This document shows, piece by piece, positions 1-18,734 of a DNA stretch of 64,000 bases. Every line of letters starts with the position of its first letter. The first letter of the stretch is position 1. The stretch spans positions 1,860,001 to 1,924,000 of the forward strand of contig JAKSGN010000041.1 in the NCBI GenBank assembly GCA_024180945.1. The letters are read 5' to 3'. The position numbers were made by a program, and so were the translations under genes. The stretch comes from Macrophomina tecta. Taxonomy: Eukaryota; Ascomycota; Dothideomycetes; Botryosphaeriales; Botryosphaeriaceae. The notes beneath the pieces were generated by a model that worked only from the letters and a program-made list of their open reading frames with translations, did no database searches and had not been told where the DNA came from.

Positions 1-703
1 TTACGCTATCTATAGTAGTAGTATTCTAGAATAACTAAGTCGCTTCGCCGTATATAAGTACTATAATAAGCGAAAATAAATAAATCTTTCTTACTTTTAA
101 CTAGCTTCGTTAATTATTAAGAAAAAGCTTAATAGATATTTAGTATAGTAAGGCTTTTTCGATATCTAGTTTAAGAAATATACCTATCTTTAATAGAACT
201 AATATATTAAAGTTTTTTAAGAACTTTAAGTATCTCGCTAACGATAATAGCTACTCGAAGAGCGAAATAATAGAGCGCGTATCGTACTACTATAAGAACT
301 TTATTACGAAGTCTATTAAAAAGACGCGCGCATTTAAAAACTATAATTAAAAGGCCTTAAAAAGATCTATACTATACAAATACTAGAACTACGATAAACG
401 CGAAATATTATTTTATAAGAAAATACTATATAAGTATATAAAGCATAAGAACTAAAAAAAGTAGAAAAAGATTATATTAGAACTATAATAGTACTTAGTT
501 TTCTTCTATACGATTTCTTAAAGTCTTTTAGAGAAAGATAAGATTTCTTTTTAAAAATAGACTAAGCTATTTCTATAAAAAATATTACGAGAAATATTAG
601 TATTTCTTTTTAAAAAATACTAAATCGACTAAAGAAGCTCGTATATCTATAATTATAAAATAATTAGAACTTAACTAAATAAAAAGCTTATATTAAAAGA
701 ATC
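1..703 (+). pseudogene. RIP-eroded 5' part of Ty3/gypsy element C (gag-like)
   Basis: AT-rich sequence with stops in every frame and almost no CA or TG dinucleotides. It resumes at 9117 after A1, because the 5-bp duplication GAATC (699-703 and 9117-9121) brackets that insertion. Read on the plus strand with TAA/TAG taken as former Gln/Trp codons, it gives a basic, charged, Gag-like protein. The assignment to element C rests mainly on continuity with the protease and RT relics further right. The element's 5' end lies left of the window. Gag is an inference; the RIP state is visible directly. Confidence 0.5.
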
Positions 704-752
704 TGTTACGAACCCCCGGGGACAAGGGCTTTATGACCCCGCGGGCTGGGAG

Positions 753-897
753 CCCGCACGGGAAAAGGCACCGCAGGGGCCAGAAACCCTCACGGGCAGC
801 AGAGCCGCACGACCAAGGCGCCCGCACGGGAAAACCAGCCTCAAGGGAGGACGGCGCGTACGGACCCAGGCTAGGCAACAACAGAAGCCCACACGGG
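753..897 (+). promoter_or_regulatory. Array of CCCG-N2-CGGG-like motifs in U3
   Basis: Four related decamers stand at 753 (CCCGCACGGG), 787 (CCCTCACGGG), 821 (CCCGCACGGG) and 888 (CCCACACGGG). Their starts are 34, 34 and 67 bp apart, close to multiples of 34. Two of the four are inverted repeats of CCCG. Paired CGG triplets are the usual target of fungal Zn2Cys6 regulators, so this may be an enhancer-like array. The function is inferred. The motifs recur in the 3' LTR and in the solo LTR at 28108. Confidence 0.45.
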
Positions 898-1265
898 AAC
901 GACGCCCACGCGGCGCAGCGACACACCAAGGGCAGAATCCCGCAGGGGAAGAATCAGTCACGGAAGTACGCTTGGCCAAACCGGGTAGTAAGTACAGGAG
1001 TATACACCCTTGCCAAGGGCAGGAGATGGAACCCGGGAAACCGACTTTCGAGCACGAAGAACGAACAAGAGAAAGGCGGACATATCGTCCGCTCATCAAG
1101 GAAGAAGTCGGATTCCGGAAAACGGGCATTAGCGCCCAAGTCACGTGGGGCCCACCAGGCCCACCCGAGGATCAGAAGCCTTGGCACTGATCCAACTCTC
1201 AGATTGATCCAACACCACGACTGATCCAACAGTCGTCCTGATCCCCAGATTGTCATAGCTTTCCT

Positions 1266-1315
1266 ACAGTATATAGAACACACTCATTAGGTAGTACTTT
1301 GGCCTTCGTGGTCAA
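1266..1315 (+). promoter_or_regulatory. Putative TATA box and transcript start of A1
   Basis: TATATA lies at 1270-1275 inside the LTR. A start 25-35 bp downstream would fall near 1300-1308. The segment GTGGTCAA (1308-1315) just inside that start is complementary to the bases directly after the LTR. No other strong core promoter is obvious in the LTR. The start site itself is predicted. Confidence 0.5.
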
Positions 1316-1499
1316 CTCAAGATTCCAATACAGACTTATTGGAGGTAACAAGCCTGACGCGCACCGCGCACCGACCTGTCACGTGATCGCTACCCATCGT
1401 TCCAATCCTTTACCCTTCTCTTGTCCTTCAAGGTAAACCTTACCGCTACCTGACCCTGCTAGGCGACTCCGAAGCCTAGTGGAAGAGGCCGCCGTTACA

Positions 1500-1512
1500 C
1501 TTTGACCACCAT
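1500..1512 (+). other. Putative primer-binding site (self-priming type)
   Basis: The sequence after the LTR is CTTTGACCACCAT. It does not begin with the TGG expected of a tRNA 3'-end complement. Bases 1502-1509 (TTGACCAC) are the exact complement of GTGGTCAA at 1308-1315, near the predicted RNA 5' end. This is the arrangement of Tf1/sushi-type chromoviruses, in which the transcript's own 5' end primes reverse transcription. A2 and A3 keep both partners apart from RIP-type changes. Confidence 0.45.
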
Positions 1513-1598
1513 CCTTGCAAGGGAAGGCAGTTCCGAGGAGAGGAACACTCAACAACAAGGTAGTATCACCCGACACTTGACGCTAACTAAGCAACACA

Positions 1599-9116
<7,518 letters not shown>

Positions 9117-10611
9117 GAATCTTATATAAAGCTTCTTAGAAAGAACTAGTATATTAATCTTATTCTACTTAAAATACTCGGAAGTATAGAAAACCGAAAG
9201 AAGTATATTAATATATAAAAGACTAAGCCTATTATTTAAACTAGTCTACTATATTAACGAATGGCCCCTTAATAGACTTTATTAAACCCGAGAATACTAA
9301 CTAATAAGAAAGTTAATACTCTAGCTAAGTAACTTAAAAATCTAGTAATTAGTATAGATAAGTATTTTTTAGTTACTTTAGCTAAGGAAATTTTAAATAA
9401 AGCTCTAAACTATCTAATTCGTAATAACATTCTATTAAGAGCATATTTTATAATTAAGCTTATACTTAATTACTTACGGGATTAATTCGACGTATCTAGA
9501 GAAAATAGGGGTAACCCTTAAAGCTAAAACTTTAGTTTAGAACCACCTAATAATAGCTATTACTACGGTAGATACGGGGAAAAATACCGTTAGCCTAAGA
9601 AGTATATAAATATAGTACGTAGTTAAGACTAAGACTATTAGTATTAGAATAATAGATAATAATTTTTTCTTAGATAATTATATAGTCTAATAAATCGGTC
9701 GTTAGCTTTAGGCTATAATAATAAGCTTTAAATACTTAAGGCTAAAGCGACGGAAGAAGATTATCTTAAAAAAAAATAAAAAATTTATAATGATTAAAAG
9801 TATTCTAGATACTAACTACTTCTAGATAGATAATAAGTTAGATATAAAGAACTTTAAACTCTAGACTAACGTATAAGATATTTTTAGTTTAGATTTTAAC
9901 GAGAACCTAGTACGGGTAATATAAAAATAGCTAAACCGTACTAATAAGAAAAAGAGACTAGTACCTAATAGAGATATTAGAAAGAAGTACCTAGATACTA
10001 TTAAAGAGTTTAGGCCCGGATATATCTAGAAAATTAATAATAATAAGGTAGAAAGAATATTAGAAGAATAAGTAAGAAAAATAGAAAATTCTACGTAAAG
10101 CGAGCTAAGTACTACTATAAAGCCTTCGCATAATTAATATACGCCTAAGAGCTGTAGAACGAGTTCGAAAAGATTATAAACTTTACCTACTATAGAGAAC
10201 TAGCTAGAAGATATTAAATTAATTATTAGTCTAGCTATGTAAAGACTACTTAAGGTAATAAAGCCGTATAAAAAGCTCTTTTAAGTATATGCTAAATAGA
10301 ATAAGATATATAACGTAGTAAAAAAAGCTTAAAGCTCTAGACGTAGAGCGATATACTAAATATAATTAGTAAGAGTAGCCTAGCTATACTTCTAGAAAAC
10401 GAAGTTATAAGAAGTAGCGATATTATAATTAATAACTATAAACTCGATAACGAGCCTAAAAAGAATAAACGACTTAGAAGCCTATAACTTATATAATATA
10501 ATAGACTAGGTACTAACTATAAAGATATATTCTATTAGTAGAGATTTAGTAGACCTATATATAAGTTAAATAATTAATATTCTCTTTAATACTAGGTTAG
10601 AGGTAAATGTA
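9117..10611 (+). pseudogene. RIP-eroded element C, gag to protease
   Basis: Continuation of 1-703 after A1. It is stop-ridden in all frames. Near its right end, and continuing after A2 at 18735, the conceptual frame reads like an aspartic protease (a D-T-G-like triplet, then an ISxST-like stretch), so A2 landed in the protease region. The duplication ATGTA (10607-10611) marks the A2 junction. No intact gene is present. Confidence 0.5.
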
Positions 10612-11353
10612 TATTACGAATCCTAGAGAATAAGAACTTTATAACCCCACGGGTAGAAAGCCCGTATAGAAAAAGATACTATAGAAACTAAAAACCCTTA
10701 CGGGTAGTAGAGCCGCACGGCTAGAACACCTATACGGGAAACCTAGCCTTAAGAAAAGACGGCGCGTACGACCCTAAGCTAGGTAGTAATAAAGGCCCGT
10801 ACGGAAACAATGCCCGCGTAGTATAGTGACTACCTAAAGAATAGTAGAACTAAGTTTCCGTAGGAGAAAGATACCTATAGAAAAAGGGTATAGATCTAGA
10901 AAACTAACTTCGGATATAAGAAACGAATAAGAGAATATCGAATATATCGTTCACTTATTAGGGTAAAAGTTAGGTTCTAGAAAATAGGCCTTAGCACCTA
11001 AGTTACGTAGGGCCCACCGGGCCTACTAGATAATAAAGAATTACAACTATTCTCTATAACGCTTAGATAACTAAGAATACTAATTATCTACTACTATCTA
11101 TAGATTACTATATATTTTCTATAGTATATAAATATATTTCTTAGATAGTACTTTAACCTTCGTAGTTAACTTAAGATTCTAATATAAACTTATTAGAGAT
11201 AATAAGCCTAACGTATACTGTGCACTAATTTATTACGTAATTACTATCTATTATTCTAATTCTTTACCCTTCTCTTATTCTTTAAGGTAAACCTTACTAC
11301 TACCTAACTCTACTAGGTAACTCTAAAGCCTAGTAAAAGAGGCCACTATTATA
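10612..11353 (+). repeat. 5' LTR of A2
   Basis: 742 bp, aligning with the A1 LTR from TATTACGAAT (once TGTTACGAAC) to TATTATA. It is followed by CTTTAACTACTATT, the RIP form of the leader seen after the A1 LTR. Confidence 0.92.
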
Positions 11354-11452
11354 CTTTAACTACTATTCTTATAAGAAAAGGTAGTTTTGAGAAGAGAAAT
11401 ACTTAATGATAAAATAGTATTATCTAATACTTAACGCTAACTAAGTAATATA

Positions 11453-13344
11453 ATAAACGACGTAGATATAAATAATAACGGTTCTCTATAGCTAACTATA
11501 GCCAACCTCTTTTAGATTATCTAAGATATATAAGGCTAGATCGGCGAACTTCGTGAATAACTCTAGGAGTAAACTAACGAGAACACCTAGCTCTACTAAT
11601 AAATAGATAACTTTATAACTAAGCCCTCTTAGCTACCTATACTCCGGCGCTAGTATACGTCCTAATATCTATAGCGACTCAACCCCCTAATAAAAGTATG
11701 AAAATGGCTAAACTAGACCTATTCTATAGTAACTAAAAGAAGCTTTAAACCTTTCTCTTATAACTTAATCTATACTTCTTCTTTAACTCTAGAGACTTTT
11801 CTATAGACGATAAAAAAATAATATTCGCTACTACTTATCTTCGCGATACTACGGTATAGTAGTTCGAGCTATACCTTAGAGACCGAATAAAGAAAGAACT
11901 AGAGATACGTAAGAAGAATACTAAGAAGGTCTTTAGTAGCTATAAGTACTTTATAACTTAGATTAAGTAGAGCTTCGGAGACCTTAACGAAGTTAATAAA
12001 GCCCGATAAGCTATTATAAATATCTACTAAAAGACCTTAGTAGTAGACTATACTACGGAGTTCTAAAAGGCCGCGGCGTACTTAGACGATTAGTTCGACT
12101 ACGCCCTTATAGACTACTACTACTAAGGACTTAAGAAGAGGGTTAAAGATTAACTTATAATATAAGACGACTCTAAGACCCTAGACGAGCTTATTAAGCT
12201 AGCTATTAAATACGATAACCGCCTCTTCGAACGCTAATTAGAAAAATATAAGAAAAACTATAAAGCTAATACTTCGCGCCCCTCTCGACTACGCTATACG
12301 TAAGAAAGAGGCGATACTATAGAGCTAGACACCGCCTAATAAAGCGATAAAGATAATAAATGTAAAAGACGACCCTAACGCTAGTAAATAAAGTAAGAAA
12401 TAAAATGCTTTAATAAAGAACTCTATATCTACTATAAAAATAAGTAGAACCCCTAGCACCGCTATCTATAATAAAATAAAATTAGTAAGACTACCGCCGT
12501 TACTACTTAGAAAGAGAAGAAACCTCACTCCGCGTCTACTCTAAGTAAAGAAGTTAACTATACGGCTATAAGTTAGACCGCCTACTACGATAATAACTAC
12601 GTAATCTACTAAAGCGATAAATAAGCCACCGGGTAGTACTTCCCTAAGCTACGATAGCTAAACCTAGCCACACGTAACGAGGAAGTACTAGAAATTAATA
12701 ACCTAATTAATAACTTTTCTTACAACGACGAGCTAGTTGATAGTGATATAGGCGAACTCTATAATAATATACCTAAATCTAGTAAAATAGAAAATATAAA
12801 GTAATAGTAAAATTAAGCTATACTCGACTAAATTACGAAATACCTAAATAGATATAAAGATACGAGATGCGTTAAAGCTAGCCTTATTTCTATAATTAAT
12901 TAGATTTCTAGATTAAGAATAGACCTACCACCCTAGTAATACTAGATAAAGAATAGGAAGCTTAGCTCTTAATTCTATAAAGACGGTATATAGTACCCCT
13001 AAAAGAAATCTCTCCTTGCCTCGGCTAACGAAGTAGCGACCTAGCTTAAAAGTAAGGCCTAGGGAGTATAGTAATAACGAAACCTCGTATACTTATAAAA
13101 TATAGCGCTAATCCTTAGTATATACGAAATAGTAATAAGGGTATAAAATACCCTATAATAGGTTTCGAAGAAAAAATATACTATATCTATCTTTAAATAC
13201 TAGATTTATAATAACTAGATCTACTAGAGACGCCATATTAGGCGCGGATACTAGATATAGTAGAAGAAATTACTAATTCTAGCCAAGGACTAGGACTTCT
13301 ATTTCTATAAGAAAATAGTAAGCCGATACTTATTAAAAAACTAA
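11453..13344 (+). pseudogene. gag: RIP-broken gag of A2
   Basis: The start codon is now ATA at 11453. The order of A1 Gag is kept: coiled-coil N-terminus, capsid domain, zinc knuckle, acidic and Trp-rich C-terminus. The zinc knuckle has the same unusual spacing as A1 (Cys-x2-Cys-x7-His-x-Cys), with Cys codons now Tyr. It ends with A AAA AAC followed by TAA, so the frameshift heptamer is intact. Many in-frame TAG/TAA codons match former CAG, CAA or TGG. Confidence 0.88.
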
Positions 13345-16300
13345 ACGGCCTCTCTAGCTAGAAATCCTAGGAGTAGCCGTTAAATAGGTTCCTTAACTAG
13401 GTTTTACGTATACCGAACGGTATACGCACCTTAAAAAAAGTTCTTAGGATACTAGTAACTATCTACAAATAAACTGTAATAGCTATACTTAATAGCGAAG
13501 TAGAAGGTAATTTTATTAGCTATATCTTCGCTATCTAAAATAATATTCGACTTATGAGAAAAGACTACCCCTACTTATTAAAAATAGTAGACGGGTTAGT
13601 AGCCTTATATAATAAAAAATAAATTCGGGTCGAGATAGAACCCGTAAAGCTTACTATTAGAAAATATTTAAAGAAGATTACGCTTAACGTAACCTCTATA
13701 CTAGAATATAATATTATTCTAGAAATTCTATAGTTTAAAACTTACGAACCGTATATTTAATAAAAGAAAAGAATAGTTACCTTTCTAAATAAGAAATACG
13801 CTAGATACCTAGTAACCGTTAAAAGAATACTAATAGTTAAGAAAGACTCTCTAGATATCTAGAAAATCTTAATAAACGTATTAAACCGTATAAGAAACTA
13901 AGAAGAAAAGGCGTATATAATCTTTATTAAAATAAGTCTAGAATACGAGTAGAAAATTCTAACTCGTATAATACGGGGCCTCTACTAAGAGAATAATAAC
14001 GTTTTAAAGCTAGTTAAAGAAGACTACTTCTAGAAAATCCGTAGAAAATATGATCTATCCGCTTATAAATAAATAGATATTGTTAAATAAGGTATTTCGG
14101 TAGTCGAGGATAACGTAGACCTTAGCGGAATTATAAAGCCTACTATAAATAAATTAGCACTAATACTAAAACTAAAAACCGTTTTATAAGAATTCTAGGA
14201 CCTCTAATAACTATTCTAGAAAAGAGATAAAGGATAATTACTAAAATATAAACTATAGAACTACGAGATACTTCTAATACCTAGAACGTAACCCGCGTTT
14301 AAGTCTATATACTCGCTTTTAGAGAAAGAGGCAGAGGCCTTAAAAAAATATATTAAAAAAAATCTAGAATGAGAATATATATGCCTGTTATTATTACTAG
14401 CTAGTTATCTTATTCTATTTATCCCGAAGAAAAATAGTAAACTACGCCTCTATATTAACTATAAATAACTAAATAATATTATTATTAAAAACTAATACCC
14501 CCTTTCTCGTATTAACGAGCTGTAAGATAAACTCCGTAACGCTAAGTATTTTACTAAGCTAGACCTTAGAGAAGGCTACTACCTAGTCTATATTAAGAAA
14601 AGTAAAGAGTAGAAAACGGCGTTTTAAATAAGATTTAGATACTATAAATATATGGTAATATTCTTTAGGCTTACTAACATATCGGCTACCTTCTAAAGCT
14701 TAGTTAATGATATACTACGTTCGTATTTAGATATATTCGCTTTAGCTTACCTAGATAATATTCTAATATACTCGGAAACGCTTGAGAAATATACTAAGTA
14801 TATAAGAAAAGTTCTATAGATACTAGATAGATAAAATCTCTAAGTAGCTCCGGAAAAGAACGAATAGTATACGTAAAAAATAAAATACCTCGGGTTTATT
14901 ATTACCCCTAGATATATTAGTATAGATAATAAGAAACTAGACGCTATAAGAGACTAGCCTATGCTAAAGATCATTAAAAAAGTATAATTCTTTCTTAGAT
15001 TTACTAACTTTTACTGAAAGTTTATTCTAAACTACGCGAAGGTATTTATACCTCTTATAGACCTAATAAAAAAGGAACACGGGTTCGTATAGAAAGAAAG
15101 ATAATAAATAGCCTTTAACTTACTAAAGTATATATTTATAGAAGTCCTAGTTTTAGGTATCTATAACCCTAACCTATCTATTATAGTCGAAACTAACGCC
15201 TTTAACTACGCTATAGAAGTAGTCCTTAGCTAGCTAGATAAGTAGAATAAACTATACCCTATCGCCTTCTATTCGAGGAAAATAATAAGCCTCGAGAAAA
15301 ACTATAATATCTATAATAAGAAGCTTCTAGCTATTATTACAGCCTTTAAAGAATAGAGATACTACCTCGAAGAAGCTAAATACTAAATTATAGTATACTA
15401 TAACTATAAGAACCTATCGCACTTTACTACTACTAAGAAACTAAATCGACGATAGATTAGATAGGCCGAAGAACTAGCGTTATATAATATAAAGATTATC
15501 TATAAAAAGAAATCCAAGAACGCTCGTGTAGATACGCTAAGTAGACGAGCCAACTATCTTAAAGAAAAGCTAGGTCTATAACCTACGATACTTAATATAT
15601 AGGAAGATGGGTCTTTTATACCCGCTAGCTATAGCCGCTAGATTACCGCTATTTATAGTATTAAATAAATATAGCTTAAAGAAGGACTAGACGACTCGCT
15701 TATCTTAATTAGACTACTCGCCCTAGCAATATGCCTCGAAGGCAATAAATAAGAGCGTAAGATCTAAAAGGCCTACGTAAATAACGTAATAGCTTAAGAA
15801 ATTAAAGAACTTAAAAATAACCCCTAAGTAACTAAAAATATAGATAGTATAATTCTATTTCTAGAATTAGTCTACGTTCCGGTTAAACTATAGAAAGAAC
15901 TTATAAAAGATATATATAAAGCCCTAGTATACGATTATTAAGAAATAGATAAAATAATAAAGCGAATTACGAGAAGCTACTACTTTCTAGAGCTTAGAAG
16001 AATCGTATAAAGAATAGTCTTATAATATAACTTCTATATTAGAAGTAAGGCTGCGAGATACGTACCCTATAAATTACTTTAGCTACTACCGGTACTAAAG
16101 CACCCTTAGTAATCTATCTCGCTAGACTTTATTATAGACCTACCTAAGTTAAAAGAACCGTTTACTAAGATTAAATATAACTCGATTCTAGTTATTATTA
16201 ATAGAATAATAAAGTACGTATACTATCTACTATACCTTAAATTAGTAAATACGGAAGAACTCGCCTATATATTTCTAAGAATAATTTTCGATAACTACAA

Positions 16301-17200
16301 GTTACTAGAAGAGCTTATATTAGATAAGAATTAACTATTTATATTCTAATTCTAGTAAAGCCTTACTCGATAGCTTAGAGCTAAATATAAGCTCTTAACT
16401 ACGATATACCCTTAAATAGACAAATAAATAGAACGAACGAACTAAACGCTAGAATAATACCTATACTACTACCTTAACTACGCGTAAGATAATTAGGTAG
16501 AGCTATTACCGCTTATATAATTCGCGTATAATAGCTCTAAGGCGTCCGCTATATAAGAATTTCTATTTTACGCTAATTATAATTACAAGCCAATAGTCTA
16601 TAGATACCCGCTACTAAGCGAGTTATTAGCCTAAAAAGAAATTCTTAAAGTAGACTAGCTAAAAGTACTCTACAAATAACTATACCTAGACCTCGAATTT
16701 ATAGCCCTATAAATAGGTAAATACTATAATAAATGGCACTAGAAGGTACTAAAGCTTAAGAGAGAAGATAAAGTTTACCTTCTTAGTAAAAATTTTAAAC
16801 GAAAAAAGAACGACCGACTAAATAAAAAATTAGACTTTAAAAAAGTTAGTTCCTTCGAAATTAAAGAATAAATTAAATAGGTTAATTTCCGCCTTAAATT
16901 ACTAGATACTATACGAATATATCTAGTATTTTATATTACTCTACTCGAACCGGCACCTTAAGATGCTACGCTATTATACTAAATAAAAGAAATTATACTG
17001 GAAAATCTAGACGCTAATAAAAATAAAAACTAGAACATAGAATAAGTTCTAAATAGTAGCTATATTAACGGTTAGTTTAGATACCTTCTTAAATAGAAGA
17101 AAGACTAGAATAATACCTAGAAACTACTAAAACTCTATAATTATTAAGAACTTATTAATAAGTTCTATTACTAAAACCTAGATCGAGTAACACCGCTAAC
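13341..17200 (+). pseudogene. pol: RIP-broken pol of A2
   Basis: Aligns with A1 pol throughout: RT core around 14400-14760, RNase H near 15190-15480, integrase zinc finger and core around 15900-16450, a GPF-like stretch near 16850 and a chromodomain relic near 17040-17170. All domains carry numerous TAA/TAG codons and C-to-T/G-to-A changes, so no product is possible. The region between protease and RT differs from A1 beyond RIP, in line with a separate subfamily. Confidence 0.88.
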
Positions 17201-17890
17201 TCGTTATATATAAAGAACCTAAAATTAAAGTTAGAAAATAGAGACTACCGCACCTAATTTACTAGCTCGAAACCCTCGAAAGGCGTAGAACCTAAACTAA
17301 TACTAAAAGATCTAATAGACTAGAACGACTCTATAATAATATTAGCTAAGATATCGCTACGTAAACGCTTTAGCGATCGCTTCTTCTTAGTACTTTTAGG
17401 GTTAATAGGATTTCTAGCCTCTTAAATTAACTTAAAATAATTTAACTTCTTTAGCTTCTTTACGGTCACAGCCTTCTTCGAGAGTATTAAATAAGTATAA
17501 TACTTTAAGAGATTCTTCTATTTCTCTAAATAAGATAAACGGGCTATTATAGCCTATATAGCCTTATAAGCCTTCTTCTAGTTCATACGTACTTTAGTAC
17601 GCGCCCGATTAAGACAGTTAACTAGAGTTAAATATTAGTAATAGTAAGAGATAATAGAAATAAAATATATAATTTATAGTATTAAGACCCCCACTATTAT
17701 AAGTAGTCTAACTACGACGAGTATACTTTTTATAACGAAAAGAACTCTTAATATCTATCTAATACTCTACGGGCTCGCCCTTAGAAGCTAGAAGTAAATA
17801 AGAAGAATAAGAAATAGATATCTTATAACCCTCGCGATTAATACACTTATCTAGAAGAATCTATTTAGTATGCTTACGTTTTAGAGGTAT
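17152..17890 (-). pseudogene. RIP-broken antisense gene of A2
   Basis: The minus-strand counterpart of the A1 antisense gene at the same place between chromodomain and 3' LTR. The former start (now ATA at 17890) is followed by PLKRK, as in A1's PPKRK. The six cysteine positions are recognisable as Tyr codons, with spacing C-x2-C-x11-C-x9-C-x2-C-x7-C and shared LLL, KGE and VE(C)RI words. The second exon shares the ELVN region and the KRLR basic patch. Divergence from A1 exceeds RIP-type change, yet the protein pattern is kept, which supports a real gene in both subfamilies. Confidence 0.7.
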
Positions 17891-17991
17891 TATAAAAATT
17901 TACTAAAGAAAAGAAAGAAAGAATAAGAGAAACCTAAGATATAAATAAGTAAATAAATCTTCGGGCCGAAGATTCTTAAGGGGGGGGATAG

Positions 17992-18734
17992 TATTATAAA
18001 TCCTAGAGAATAAGGGCTTTATAACCCCACGAGTAGAAAGCCCGTACGGGAAAAGATACTATAGAAACTAAGAATTCTTATGAGTAGTAGAGCCGTATGG
18101 CCGGAATGCCTATACGGGAAACCTAGCCTCGAGAAAAGACGGCGCGTACGGCTCTAAGCTAGGTAGTAATAGAGGCCCGTATAAAAATGACGCCCGTATA
18201 GTATAGCGACTACCCAAAAGAATAGTAGAACCGAGTTTCCGTAGAGAAAAGACACCTATAGAAAAAAAATATAGATTTAAAAAACTAACTTCGGATATAA
18301 AAAATGAATAAGAGAATATCGAATATATTATCCGCTTATTAGAGTAAAAGTTAGGTTTCGGAAAATAGGCCTTAGCGCCTAAGTTACGTAAGATCTACTA
18401 GGCCTACTAGATAATAAAGAATTACGACTATCCTCTATAACGCTTAGATAACTAAGAATACTAATTATCTACTACTATTTATAGATTACTATATATTTTC
18501 TATAGTATATAGATATACTTCTTAGATAGTACTTTAATCTTCGTAGTTAACTTAAAATTCTAATATAGACTTATTAGAGATAATAAGCCTAACGCGTACT
18601 ATATACTAATCTATTATATAATTACTATCTATTATTCTAATTTTTTACCCTTCTCTTATTCTTTAAGGTAAACCTTACCGCTACCCAACCCTACTAAGTA
18701 ACTCTAAAGCCTAGTAGAAGAGGCCGCCATTATA
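17992..18734 (+). repeat. 3' LTR of A2
   Basis: 743 bp starting TATTATAAATCC, directly after a G8 polypurine tract (17979-17991), ending ATTATA, then the duplication ATATA. It is RIP-eroded, though some stretches near its end remain close to the ancestral form. Confidence 0.92.

Larger units (their letters stand above)
704..1499 (+). repeat. 5' LTR of A1
   Basis: 796 bp, beginning TGTTACGAAC and ending CGTTACA. It differs from the 3' LTR by an extra G in the run near 1020 (CCAAGGGCAGG against CCAAGGCAGG) and by C against T near 1174 (CCCGAGG against CTCGAGG). The solo LTR at 28108 agrees with the 3' LTR at both sites, so the changes probably arose in this copy. Long open frames cross the LTR on both strands; they look like by-products of its composition. 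Confidence 0.96.
10612..18734 (+). mobile_element. RIP-eroded Ty3/gypsy element A2
   Basis: A full-length relative of A1 (8.1 kb) with recognisable gag, pol, antisense gene, polypurine tract and both LTRs, flanked by ATGTA on the left and ATATA on the right (one G-to-A change). Almost all CA/TG sites are TA and the frames are full of TAG/TAA. It is a distinct subfamily: the LTR is about 50 bp shorter than in A1, and the gag C-terminus and the antisense protein differ beyond RIP changes. Confidence 0.95.

Noticed and set aside
733..1224. 163-aa plus-strand and up to 137-aa minus-strand open frames in the A1 LTR (repeated at 8349-8900 and 28324-28903)
   Set aside because: They lie wholly in LTR sequence, overlap on both strands, shift frame with the 1-bp LTR indel, and show no domain; they reflect GC content and lack of stops.
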